A DNA stretch of 64,000 nt. It comes from Lactifluus volemus (lineage: Eukaryota > Basidiomycota > Agaricomycetes > Russulales > Russulaceae). Below are positions 21,594-32,421 of this stretch, one piece after another (position 1 is the first letter of the stretch; every line of letters starts with the position of its first letter). A model generated the notes under the pieces. That model made no database searches and was not told the origin of the DNA. It was given only the letters and a program-made list of their open reading frames with translations. The translations under genes were made by a program, and so were the position numbers. Location: assembly GCA_022376515.1 (NCBI GenBank), contig WTXI01000148.1, positions 1 through 64,000 on the forward strand, given 5' to 3'.

Positions 21594-22049
21594 CCTAGGC
21601 TCAGGGTTACCCAAGGTAACAACATGCAGAGCCTTGTGGTGTTGTAGCACAACCACCAAGCTTCAGTAGCCTTATTAGGGTGTGTAGAAGGGTAAGAGAA
21701 AGAGAGAAGAGGAGGAAGGAGTTCTGGGTCACTCAGGAGAGTTAAATCAGGTAGATTTGCTTAAAGCTAAAACTGGGGTACAAGCTACCAGCTGAGGCCT
21801 ACTTTATACAAGTTATGCCAATTGTTGTACCAAACAGGAACAGAACAATAAGTGTGTGGTCAAGACAATAGGAGACTGAGAACAATAAGACTTGGAACAA
21901 TAACACTGGATCAGAACAAGACAAACAATAGAGCAACAAGACAATAGAACAGTCAGCACAATAGAAACATGTGGAAGGGATGTCATCCAAATTCCAAGTT
22001 CTCTTTTAGGAAACAAGGTTTTTAGTTGCTTTTTCATAGAGGATTTTTA
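21594..22049. other. CpG-free unassigned DNA
   Basis: No gene found. No CpG dinucleotide occurs between 21594 and about 22247, which suggests long-term cytosine methylation and deamination. Repeated CAATA/ACAATA words at 21830-21960. Probably an old, decayed repeat. Confidence 0.4.
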
Positions 22050-22490
22050 CCCCCCCCCCCCCCCCCCCCCATGGGAATGTCATTGATTTTGTTATGGCAA
22101 TTACTGAGAGTGTGTGAGTTTTCAATTGAGCCTGCATTTTGGTGAGTCAAGTGTGGGAATTGTCATTGATTTCATTGCAGCTGTTGCCAAAAGCATGTGA
22201 ATTTTACATTTGAGGCTGTGTTTTGGTTGCCCACCATGGGAATGTCATCGATTTTGTTGCAGCTGTTGCCAGTTTTGTTTCACACACAAGTCAGTATGCA
22301 TGGGAATTGTCATTGATTTCATTGTGGCCATTGCTGAGAGTGTGTGAATTTTTACTTTGAGGCTGTGTTTTGGTTGCCCACCATGGGAATGTCATTGATT
22401 TCATTGTGGCCATTGCCAGTTTTGTTTCACACATGAGTGAGCCTGTATTGGCTGTCATCAATTTCATTGTGGCCATTGCTGGCTGGCCTA
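22050..22490. repeat. C21 homopolymer followed by a degenerate minisatellite
   Basis: A run of 21 C at 22050-22070 is followed by several degenerate copies of GGGAAT-GTCATTGATTTCATTG-like units combined with TGTTGCC and GAGGCTGTGTTTTGGTTGCC units. Composite repeat of about 180-190 bp, roughly two and a half copies. Confidence 0.75.
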
Positions 22491-22979
22491 CCTCTCCTGG
22501 ATGACAGCCAAACAAAGTCATGTGATATCTTACAATTACCATTTGTAGCTAGTGTTATGGTGATGTGGCTCAAAGTTAATATGAAAGCCAGAGCCAGTGA
22601 TGTGTTTGCTTTTCCCCTCTCTGTTGCTGTGTCCCCCCTTCTTGCTCTCACTGTTGCCACTTCCCCCCTTCTTGCTGTCCTCTCTCTCTTTGCCGCACCT
22701 GCCTCTCTGTTGCCATGATCACTACCCTTTGGCAGCATGTCACCCTCCCATGCCTCTGTAAGCATGGTCAACAGTGCATTGCATGTTTTTTTTTTTTTTT
22801 GACTTCACAGACTGACATTTTTTTTTATTCTTTGATTTTCCTTCTCTCCCTTTTGTTGTCCACATCCCCCTCTGCTGCCTCCTGTGCCTGCACTACCTCC
22901 TGCTTTTACCTCCTCCACATTGCATACCTCCTGGATGGGGTGGTCCATGGTGTCATGCTGCCTACACTGACACCTTCTC
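22491..22979. other. Pyrimidine-rich CpG-poor DNA with T-run
   Basis: No gene. Contains a T-run at about 22786-22800 and C/T-rich repeats such as CTCCTGCCTCCTGTGCC. The same style of sequence resumes after the solo LTR at 23916, which was inserted in it. Confidence 0.4.
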
Positions 22980-23915
22980 TGTCACGGTTCGCAGGGACCG
23001 TGGCTCGAAGTGAGCTTCGTTTGGGTTGGCTATTTGCTGTGGCACGTCAGACAAGACTAGCAACACCAAATAGTCGATTCTAGAACGCTCAGGCAAGGTC
23101 CAGCAAGGAGTAGACTTGACTGTGTGAACTCTGGGTGTCTGTATTGCGTGAGGCGGTTAATACGGGCCGGCGCACGCGATGGTTGGAGTTACCGTTCCCA
23201 AAAGGGATAGACGGTGGCAGATGGGTTAATGACGATCTGTAAGTTCAACCGCAATGCGGGCGCGAGTGTAATTGGGATGCAAGGGAGTCTCGCCTTCCAA
23301 GGACACTTGTGGGAGGTTGAACTAAGGTTCTAGAGCGGACGCGGAGTGAGAAGTGGGGACTACTTCTCACAACACATTCGTATTAGGGTTCAGGCGTCTG
23401 GGAACTAGTTTCACAGAAATGGAACAAGTTCACAGATGTCTGATTGTGGCGCGAAGTACCTAGATCAAGGTACGAAGAGGTGATTCACAAGATGAGAGGA
23501 GGAGATGCGATGCGAGTGTGAGCAGGGAACGATGAACTGCAATTTTAGACGAAGCTGAAGCTGGGGCTTTAGCTCGTCTATAGGGCCCTATTTATGCGTA
23601 CAGAGGGCCTGCCAACTATCCTACAAAGGTCACAGTACAGTAGCGAAGTCAAGACTATTGACTAAGGACCTGAGTCAGTTCTGATGACTCAAGAACTGAC
23701 TCAGTGCGTCTGACTCAAGATCTGAGTCAAGAACACTGACTCAGGATTTGAGTCATGATCCCTGAGTCAAATACACGTCCAAAATGGCGACGCACAGCCC
23801 CTAGAAGCGGAACAGAAGGGGCTGGCCAAGGAAAGGGGTCCTAGGTCACAACACAAGTCGAAAATCAGACAGAAAACAGTAAGAAATGGGCCGGACGGCC
23901 CGCATAACCATAACA
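22980..23915 (-). mobile_element. Solo LTR, family 1, copy 2
   Basis: 936 bp, minus orientation, same ends as copy 1. Target duplication TTCTC at 22975-22979 and 23916-23920. Carries an intact eight-site TGA(C/G)TCA array (starts 23671, 23685, 23697, 23711, 23723, 23737, 23749, 23763) with the same 14/12 spacing. Confidence 0.95.
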
Positions 23916-24060
23916 TTCTCCACCTCCTCCCTGGTACATTGTTATGCTGCCTGCCCACCCCAATGCATGCTGACTTTTTTTTCATCGCCTCCTCCTTCTC
24001 TTCCTCCTCTGCCACCTTCTGCCTCCACTGCCTTGACCACTACTTCTGGTGCTACTGCAG

Positions 24061-24505
24061 TGTTACAGATTTGTCTGGACCTCTGCCTCCCTGTTGCCTC
24101 ATGTTTTTCATTTCCATCTACATTCTCGCTTATGGACAGAGCCTCACCTTGTATGACACAGAACAGCATGGTCATGACTCATAGTGACCCTTATGACATC
24201 ATTAGCCTAGAACTTCAATGATGTTGTAGTTAGACCCCAGGCTCATGACATCATTACTGATGTTACTTGCTCTTTGCCCTGTACAGTATATAAGACTTCT
24301 TGTCTTGTGTCCTTGCTCTCCAGCTTGAACTTCTCTCCAATACTAGCCTCTTGAATCCCCTCACAATCCCCTTATGATCTCCTTCTCTCTTGAAGCCCTC
24401 TAAGTGCCATAACTTAGCTAGACCTAACTTAGACTTGCATCTCTATTGGTCCCTCCTGAACCACTTGATCCTATCTTAGGAACTAGGAACAGCTAGTTCC
24501 TAACA
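24061..24505 (+). repeat. 5' LTR of gypsy B
   Basis: 445 bp, starts TGTTACAGATTTGTCTGG and ends AGTTCCTAACA; homologous to the gypsy A LTRs (446 and 441 bp). TATA-like CAGTATATAAGAC near 24285. Confidence 0.88.
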
Positions 24506-24625
24506 TAAGTCCAAGCTCCCACACACCACTGAAAGGTGGTAGAACCCCTGAATGACTGCATTGAACATCTGGTAGAGGCGCTTGCCATCTGGATCTCTGC
24601 AGAGCAGGAATACTACACAGTACTC

Positions 24626-26156
24626 CTTTTTTTTTTTTTTTTTTTTTGAAGCATTTTCTATTAACTAGATGGATTTCCGGGGAGCGCCCGCTATACCATG
24701 TCAAAGTCCTAACAGAACTACTACGTAAGACTTATCACTTGTCACGTAACGTGTCCATCAGCCCGCGACGCGTCTGGCGCTTCTTTGCAGTGTTTAGCCA
24801 CTCCGAATGCCTGTCCGCGGTACTCTCATAGGGCTGGTCAGAAGCAAGCTCTCCAGCCATCGTGTGTACAGGGGGTCGACTAAACGCCGCTCTTATAGCA
24901 CTGGAGGGGGCCTCAGGCGCTTTTGGGGCAGCCTTCAGCTTCTTTTTTTTTGGGGGCGCTTTTGGCTTCGACGTCTTCGCAGCTTGCAGAGCCATAGTAG
25001 CTGAGGGAGTGAGGGGGGCAGAGGGAGCGGTAGTGGTGTTGGGGGCCGGCTTGTTCGGTTTGGGGGGGGCGTCAGCTTTACCTTTGCCCTTCCCCTCCCC
25101 ACCCTTCCCACTTGCCTCTTTGGATAAAGGGCATTGGTGTCTCTTTGCGGCTTTGCGAGAGGCGAACTTGTGCCCGCACTGCTGGCATTGCCGTTGTGGT
25201 CTGCCTTCGACTGCTTCTTCCGCAGTCTTCCGGCGTTCTTGCCTCGATGCGCGATTCCTTTTCCATGCAAGACGCTTCTTCTCCTTTTGGGCGCGGGTTT
25301 GATGCCGTTGGCCTTTAGTGAGATTGAAGAAGGCCGTCAGGCCTTCCCCGTTGAGAAGCTCTAAAATAAACCCAAACATCACCTGTTTCACCTTTTTGAT
25401 GGGGCGAGGCACGAGCACAACAGCGCACTTGACCAGGTGAGCGTGGAACTGGGGAGTAAACTCAACCCAGGAAATTTTTCCGTCCTTGGCCTTTTGAGCC
25501 GAGAGGGCGTTCGCCTTGAGGTGGTCCGCGGAGAGGAACCAACGACGACGGAAGATATTGTAGATGTCAAAAATGGAGAGTTCTGCATCTACAGCAAGTG
25601 CCTTCTTCTTGGCAAGCCGCTTACCCGGGGGAAAGTAGCGCGCCGAGGGAAGGGGCTCGGCCCCGCCATCCAAAGTATCCATGGCGGGCGTTGAAGTGGG
25701 CTGAGAAATGGGGGTCCCAGTAAAAACCCGGGGAGGGTAAAATTCGTGGGAATTAGAAGGGCCAGACTCATCCTGCTGACCGGTAGGGGACAGGGGAGGG
25801 GCCTCTGAGGGAGAGGGAGGGGGAACACTGGCCACCGCCAACAACCGAGCCAACCGGGATGTTGCTTCCGAGGGGGTTGCAGTAGCCGGGGTGGGGAGGG
25901 GGGGGGCAGGGAGGGAGGGAAAGGTGCTGACGTGGCCGCTAGTAGGGCCGCCTTGAGGGCAGCCTCCACCGCAGCTTTGTCCCCATAGGGCACATTCTTC
26001 AGGACCGCACGGGCAGTCTCCAGGGCTTCCCGGGCACCTGGAACGCCAGACTCGGCATCTGTGTGAGCTTGTACATAGTCTTCTTTGCAAAGGACGGGGG
26101 GGTAAGACATCGTGGGAAAAACAACGATGATGAGGGTAAGAGGCAAGAGAGACCTG
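24626..26156 (-). mobile_element. Poly(A)-tailed retroposed gene copy / half-LINE with 12-bp target duplication
   Basis: A minus-oriented insertion in gypsy B. Its 3' end is a 22-nt A tail (T-run 24626-24647). The target duplication ACACAGTACTCC lies at 24614-24625 and 26157-26168. The body looks like a spliced mRNA: about 46 nt of 5' leader, one long reading frame, about 87 nt of 3' trailer, then the tail. This is the signature of target-primed reverse transcription by LINE machinery. Confidence 0.9.
24735..26110 (-). pseudogene. Retroposed gene encoding a Pro-rich protein with a C2HC-like zinc finger
   Basis: The frame starts at ATG 26110 (MSYPPVLCKEDYVQAHTD), with an Ala-rich helical part, and shifts by one frame in the G/C-run region near 25890-25905; the downstream frame runs to the stop at 24735. 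It contains a conserved-looking core (SIFDIYNIFRRRWFLSADHL... ISWVEFTPQFHAHLVKCAVV), a basic region, one CX2CX12HX1C finger (CQQCGHKFASRKAAKRHQC) and a Lys/Pro/Ala-rich tail. I do not recognise the family. It could be a host gene retrocopy or an ORF1-only LINE derivative. Without the frame shift it would be about 458 residues. Confidence 0.6.
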
Positions 26157-27131
26157 ACACAGTACTCCTCCTACTCAACCTAGCTACAGGTGAACAGAAG
26201 TGAAGGCTCCTGATGAAACTCCACAAACTTGCTCAGACCATCGAGCAAGCAGACGAGATGTCATGGTTCGCAGGGACCGTGGCTCAAAGTGAGTGTCGTT
26301 CTGGTTGGCTATTTGCTGTGGCGAGTTGGACAAGACTAGCAACACTAAATAGTCAATTCTAGCATGCACAGGCAAGGTCCCGTGGGGAGTAGACTTGGCT
26401 GTGCGAACTCTTGGTGTTTGTATCGTGCGAGATGGACTAGCGGACCAGTGCACGCAATGGTCAGAGTTACCATTCCTAAAAAGGATAGATGGTGGCAGAT
26501 GGGTTAATGATGATGTGTAGGTTCAACCGCAACACGGGCGCAAGCGTACTATAGTTAGAAAGGATCTTTCTAGCCCTAGTACGTTAGTGTGAGGTTGAAC
26601 TAAGGTTTGAGGGCGGACGCAGTGTGAGAAGTGAGGATTACTTCTTGCAGCGCATTTGTATTAGGGTTCAGGCATCTGTGAGCTTGTTTCTAGTAGTGGA
26701 AACAAGCGAACATAAGTCTGATCGATGGTGCGATGTACCTGGATCAAGGTACAGAGATGTGGTTCACAAGATGAGAGGAGAAGATGCAATGCAAGTGTGA
26801 GCAGAGAACAATGAACTGCGATTCTAGACGAAGCTGAAGCTGGGGCTTTAGCTCGTCCACAGAGCCCTATTTATGCGTACAGAGGGCCAACCAACTATCC
26901 TACAAGGGTCACAGTACAGTAGCGAAGTCAAGACTATTGACTAAGGACCTGAGTCAGTTCTGATGACTTAAGAACTGACTCAGTGTGTCTGACTCAAGAT
27001 CTGAGTCAAGAACGCTGACTCAGGATTTGAGTCATGATCCCTGAGTCAAGTACATGTCCAAAACAGCAATGCACAGCCCCTAGAAGTCGCACAGAGGGGG
27101 CTGGCCAAGGAAAGGGGTCCTAGGTCATAAC

Positions 27132-27577
27132 TGTTAGGGACTAGCTGTTCCTAGTTCCTAAGATAGGATCAAGTTGTTCAAGAGGGACCAACAGAGACGC
27201 AAGTCTGGGTTGGGTCTTAGCTAAGTTATAGCACTTAGAGGGCTTCAAGAGAGAAGGGGATCACAAGGGGATTTGTGAGGAGGTTCAAGAGGCTAGTATT
27301 GGAGAGAAGTCCAAGCTGGAGAGCAAGGACACAAGTCAAGACGTCTTATATACTGTACAGGGCAAAGGGCGAGTGACATCAGTAATGATGTCATGAGCCT
27401 GGGTCTAACTACGACGTCATCGAAGTTCTAGGCTAATGATGTCATAAGGGTCACTATGAGTCAAGAACACGCTGTTCTGTGTCGTACAAGGTGAGGCTCT
27501 GTCCGTAAGCGAGAATGTAGACGGAAATGAAAAACATGAGGCAACAGGGAGGCTAAGGTCCAGACGAATCCGTAACA
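27132..27577 (-). repeat. 3' LTR of gypsy A
   Basis: 446 bp, minus-strand ends TGTTACGG...CCCTAACA. Confidence 0.95.
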
Positions 27578-27613
27578 TTACCTCCCGTCTTAGGTGATTG
27601 TCCCACCAATCAC

Positions 27614-28887
27614 TCAGCACTCCCAGAAGGAGGGGTCCAAGTTGTGGACATCGTCGTCGTAGTCATCGCTATACCAGTTCTGCTCGGCTTCGTAGTCGGC
27701 TTTCGCATCCTTGGCCCAAGCAGCGGGGCAGCGGTGACTCTTGTAATTTTCGTGCCCCGTTCCAATGAGGCATTCCCCACCTTTACGCGGGCATTTGACA
27801 TGCGGGGTCCAGCAGCGGGTGGCGACATGCCCAAGTTTGCCGCAGATTTTGCAGCGCATGTTAGGTGGCTGCCACTCCCTGGCCTTCTTCTTCCCCTTCA
27901 TGTCGCACGTGCTGGTGTACGGCTTCTTCGTGGTGCGATGGGGGCGCTCCTCCTCGCTGCTGCCTGCTCCTCCGCGTATGCGCGATCCTCCTACCTGTTG
28001 TCTGGTTTCTTCATTGGGAAGTGGGCAAGGAGGCAGCGGCGGGGCACCAGGGATGACGACGGGAGGCGGGGAGTTGAAGTGACGAGGCGGCGGTCCTTGT
28101 ATGTCGGCTCTGTCACTGAGGATGAAGGGGAGGAGCCTGGTGGTCGTCCCGGTGGTTCCAAGGCGTCGGATGCTGTCCTCGTGCTTCTTGCGGAGGACGC
28201 TGAGGTTCTGCCCCAGCTTCCTCCCTTCTAACTTCAACCGCTCTTTTCTTCCACCGTCCACCTATAATGCTGCACCTCTGCCGTCAGTCCCGGGTCTCCT
28301 AGTTGTTTGAGCGCCTCATCGACGGTGCGGCGGAAGACGTGGGTAGGATGGAATAAGATGAGGTCGTCACGACCTGTCTCCTTGTCTGGATGGCTACGAG
28401 CATTGAGGGGGGCTTTGAACGGTCCATCCCAGTCTTGGTGTACCCGGTGATGTAGGAGTCGTCCCTCATGGCGAACTTGACGAATTCCATCTCTATGAAT
28501 CCCCCTGACTCGCATCTTTCATCGTGAAGGAGTAGTCGTGGGGGTTGTCCTCTTCATAGTGGTGGAATCCAACGGGAGTGGGGATGGTCCTCTCTGGTAC
28601 TGGGCTGAGTACCCTAGCGTGAGGAGGAGTGGGGAGCACGGTATTTCTTGGATGTCATCATCGTTGTCATCCACCGCAGTCTCAGAGGGTGTCGCTGGTA
28701 CGTAGCGAGGAGAGGAGGGGGCCTCGGATATTGGGGAGGTGTCTCTACCCATCAGGAGGTCTTGGATGACCTGGACGTCGACTTGGGCGATTGCTGCGAG
28801 GAAGTCCCTATCCTCAGGGCTATAGACTGCTACTGGACGGCGAGGAGTAGTGGGGGAAGTGGGAGAAGAGTTATTGGGGGAAGGCAT
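27614..28887 (-). pseudogene. Extra 3' reading frame of gypsy A with a second CCHC knuckle
   Basis: Downstream of the integrase, starting MPSPNNSSPTSPTTPRRPVA at 28887 (overlapping the chromodomain frame end), with the segment CESGGFIEMEFVKFAM and an RMDGG..RLKLEGRKLGQNL region, then a Pro-rich linker and a C-terminal knuckle CKICGKLGHVATRC plus further Cys/His (CPRKGGEC, HRCPAAW), ending at 27614. At least two frame shifts (near 28430 and 28260). A third ORF after pol is not part of the basic gypsy plan; its role is unknown. Confidence 0.65.
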
Positions 28888-30300
28888 TGGAGGGAGATAT
28901 GGACAGATCGAATGATGACTCGTCTTCTTCCCTTTGGTCTCGTTTTATGTCTTCTGCGAGCGCTTCTTTGGATGTTTTGGACGAACTTTCTGAGGCAGTC
29001 CGGGGCGCGGATGTTCCCTTCTGGTTCCCAGGTGTCATGTGCTTCACTGTAGCCCTTCCATCGAACTCTGTATTGACGCTTCCTATTGTTCTTGCCTCCA
29101 CTCCACCGCATGTCAAGGATTTGATCCACTTTGTACTCCGTTTCTCCTTCGATCAGGTCAGGTGGGGCTCTTCAAAGTTCTCACCGTGCTCCTCCGTCTC
29201 CTTATATGGTGAGAGGAGGGAGGCGTGGAAGACATCGTGTATTTCCATGAGGCAGGGAGTCGCAGTTTGAAAACCACCGGTGACACGACTTTGGTCACAA
29301 GGAAGGGTCCATGCCGTTTGTTACTTAGTTTGGCTGTGGGGTGTGTCGTCTTCAGGTTAGTCCCCTCTAGCCAGACCTTCTCGCCTTCATGGAATGGCCT
29401 GTAGTTACGTTGTCCCTTCTTCCTCTGGCGTAACGTTGCAACGTGTTCTGAGCGGCTTTGATCAATCGCTGAGCCTGCTCTCTTACACGTTCTAGGGTGC
29501 GTTGTCTGTCTTCCAGAAGGGGGACGTTGGTGGTGATCGGTTGATCCGGTAGGAGGGCGTGTGTCCCATGAGGAGTTCGAACGGCATTTTGTTTGTGGTG
29601 GCATTGGGCCACGACCTTTGTACGTACTGCGCCATAGGTAGCCAGTTGCCCAGTCGTCTTGTTCGTAATTCCCATAGATCCTCAGGTACTGTTCTAACCA
29701 CTGATTGGTGCGTTCGACTGTCCGTCAGTCTGCGGGTGGTAAGCTGTACTGAGGTTCTGAGCAGACCCAGTATCCGGCAGAGCTCTTGCGCAAAGTTAGC
29801 AGTGAAGCGAGGGTCTCGATCTGAGATGACTTTTCTAGGGGCTCCATAATGGGGAAACACGTGCTCGGCATACAGGGAGCCACTCCTGGTGCATCTATGG
29901 TTTTGTTACAGGGGAGGAACACTGCCGCCTTGGTGCAGTCATGGTCTGTGATCGTAAGGATGGAGTCGTATCCTTTTGACAGGGGAAGTCGGTTATCAGG
30001 TCTAGGGCTATGGTTTCAAAGGGGGCAGCGTTTCGTTCTGTGGTGATGGGGAAGATGGAGATCTTGGGTTTAGTGATGCGACTCTTTGTCATTGGCAGAC
30101 GCACATCCTTGCACATAGTTTTTGACGAATTGTTTGACATCGGCCACCAGTAGTCACGTGTGACAAGCAGGTAGGTGTAAAAAATTCCAGGGTGTCCTGC
30201 CGTCTGGTGGTCATGGTAGTGAGTAACTATCTCCCATCTCAGGGGGTTGTCTGCCACGACAACGGCTTGTTATCATGGAACCAGATGTCGTCTCTTTTGT
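28871..30300 (-). pseudogene. Integrase with C-terminal chromodomain of gypsy A pol
   Basis: N-terminal HYHDHQTAGHPGIFYTYLL (HHCC-type zinc region), catalytic core pieces LDLITDFPCQ and SDRDPRFTANFAQELCRILG, then GPFLVTKVVSPVVFKLRLP, and at 28950-29129 a chromodomain (YRVRWKGYSEAHDTWEPEGN). Such chromodomains are thought to steer integration to heterochromatin marks; the position of this copy inside another repeat agrees. Frame-shifted. Confidence 0.88.
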
Positions 30301-30449
30301 GCATGCGAGGGTGGAGTTCCGACCAGTGGAGGAGTTCCGCAGGGTACGAGTTTGTGCTTCAAAGACGCGTTCTTCGAGGGAGGAGAGGCTGATGGCTCGG
30401 ACGAAGACTGAGTGGGGAGAACTGTGACATCTTGGTTGTCCTCTTTTCC

Positions 30450-31828
30450 CTGGTCGTAGTCTGGGCGGCGCGAGAGGTGGTCCGCTTGTTGTACTTCCCA
30501 GGCTTGTGGATTAGCTTGTAGTTATATTCCGCAAGCGTGGGATGTATCGGGCAACTCTCCTATTGATCTTCTGTGGGTTGCGCCAGTGTTGTAGGTTAGC
30601 ATGGTCCGTGAAACTAAGACTTCATGCTGCGCGCCCAAAGGAGGTGTCGCCAGTTCTCCAGTCCTTTGACTACCGCCATCAGCTCTCGATCGAAGATGTC
30701 GTAGCCTCGTTCAGCCTCATTCAGGGTTTCTGAGTGGTAGGCCACTGGTCTTGTTTTCCATTGTCGTCGCGTTGGTAGAGGATGGCTCCTATCGCGTACT
30801 GGAGGCGTCGACCTCCAGTTCGAACTGTTTGGTCTCATCTGGTCGGAAGAGCACGGGTCGCTAGTGACTATGTCGATCAGTTTGTTCAGCGCGTCGTGCA
30901 CTCTTGCGTCCATTTGAATGTCTGCCCCTTTTAAGGAGGCTCGTGAGAGGTTTGGCGATGTGGGCGAATCCTTTGATGAATGGTCTTTGGTACCCTAAGA
31001 CTCCTAGGGTGCTCCGTACTTGGGTTACAGTTGATAGTTGTCGCGGCCACGTTGCCAGTCCGCTTCGCTTGGTCGGATCTATACGGATGGTTCCATCCTT
31101 CACGTAGATGCCTAAGTACTCACCGCGTCCTTCTCAAACTCGCACTTGGGGAGTTTGAGGAATAGGCTGTGTCGCGGAATACCTGTAGGACTTTCGCGTT
31201 ATTAGCGGTGGCGGACTGGGTCTTTGTGCGTGGCTATCAGAAGTCGTCCATGTACCCATGGCATTCCCGGGAATTCATCGTAGATGGGTTTAAAGACTCT
31301 GTCCGCCATTCGTTGGAAGGTGGCCGGGGAATTGTTCAGTCCAAAAACATGACGTTGGGGTGGTACAGTCCGAAGGGGGTTTTGAAGGCCGCCTTCCAAC
31401 GATCCTCCTCTTTGATGCGTATGTTGTGGTACCCTGATCGGATGTCGAATTTGGTGAACAGTTCCTTGCCACTGAGTTCCTCCATGATCTGCTCTATCCT
31501 TGGCATGGGGTAGACGTCCCTGACCGTCCATTTGTTGACCTCTCGGTAGTCCTGGATGGGACGAAGACTGCCGTCTTTCTTTTTGATGAAAAACCAGGGC
31601 GTCGACCAGGGGGAGTTGGATTTTTCGATGTAATTCTTTTGTTCGTGTTCGTCGATCCACTCCTTCGTTGCTTGTTTCTCTGCCGTGGTCAAAGGATACA
31701 CTTTGCAGTTGATAACATCTGGTGCTTCGGGTTTAGTTTGATTGCGTGGTCTTCCGGTCTGGATGGTGGGAATCTTTGCTCCTTCCTCGAGAAGACGTCT
31801 GCAAAGTCTCGATATTGTGGGGGGATTT
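30450..31828 (-). pseudogene. Reverse transcriptase and RNase H of gypsy A pol
   Basis: RT blocks include YPLTTAEKQATKEWIDEH, SPWSTPWFFIKKKDGSLRP, QDYREVNKWTV, YPMPRIEQIMEEL, FTKFDIRSGYHNI and TPFGLYHPNVM. The catalytic YMDD is encoded at about 31243-31254 but lies out of frame with the preceding block. The RNase H domain begins with the DASQYAIGAILYQRDD block near 30780-30840. Several single-base shifts make the polyprotein untranslatable as it stands. Confidence 0.85.
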
Positions 31829-32350
31829 CTACTTTTTCTTTGTCTTTGTTCGCTTCTCCGCCCATTGCTGTGCCATGTTGACTTTGCTGACTAGGATGAT
31901 CTCGTCCCTTCTTCCCAGGCCGGATCCACTCGTGCCCTTCGTACAATCATTCGTTCCTGTCTTTTCTTTACTCGGTCGTACCACTTGGCTTCTAGATGTA
32001 CTGGGGGTCCTTTGAGCTGACTGGTTTCCCAGTCGAACTTCGGTTGGAACGCTTTCAGCCAAGGGTATCCTAGATGATTCGGTCTGAGCCCAGGTTGAGA
32101 CGTAGAAGTTCTGTACTTCTTCTTTGTCTCCTTGTCTAATTCTGAGCTCGCAGTAGTGGGTGAGGGCTCCTGCTGTATTAGCAGAGCCATCGGCGTTGGT
32201 GATGGTTCGGGGAAGGGGGAGTTTCTGGAGGGCGACGTTTAAGAAAGAGGCGGTGGAGGTGTCCATGAGGTTTTCTGTGGCTCCGCTGTCCACAAGGGTT
32301 TTTACTTCGGCCATTCGCTGCATGGATCGGTAGGGCACATTCAAAATCAT
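31829..32350 (-). pseudogene. Aspartic protease of gypsy A pol
   Basis: Contains the catalytic loop LVDSGATENLMD and, in a shifted frame, the second conserved motif LGYPWLKAFQP. This retropepsin-type enzyme would process Gag-Pol. A one-base shift near 32080 separates the two motifs. Confidence 0.8.
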
Positions 32351-32421
32351 AGAATTCCGAGTCCTAATACCGATCCGATACAGTTCTATGGCTCTTTCCC
32401 AGGCCGGTGGGTTAGAGCCGC

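Noticed and set aside
22786..22821. T-runs as a LINE tail
   Set aside because: No element body or target duplication beside the runs; they lie in generally T/C-rich decayed DNA.
24862..25302. 146-codon plus-strand frame opposite the retroposed gene
   Set aside because: Mirror of a Lys/Pro/Ala-rich coding region; no start context or domain.
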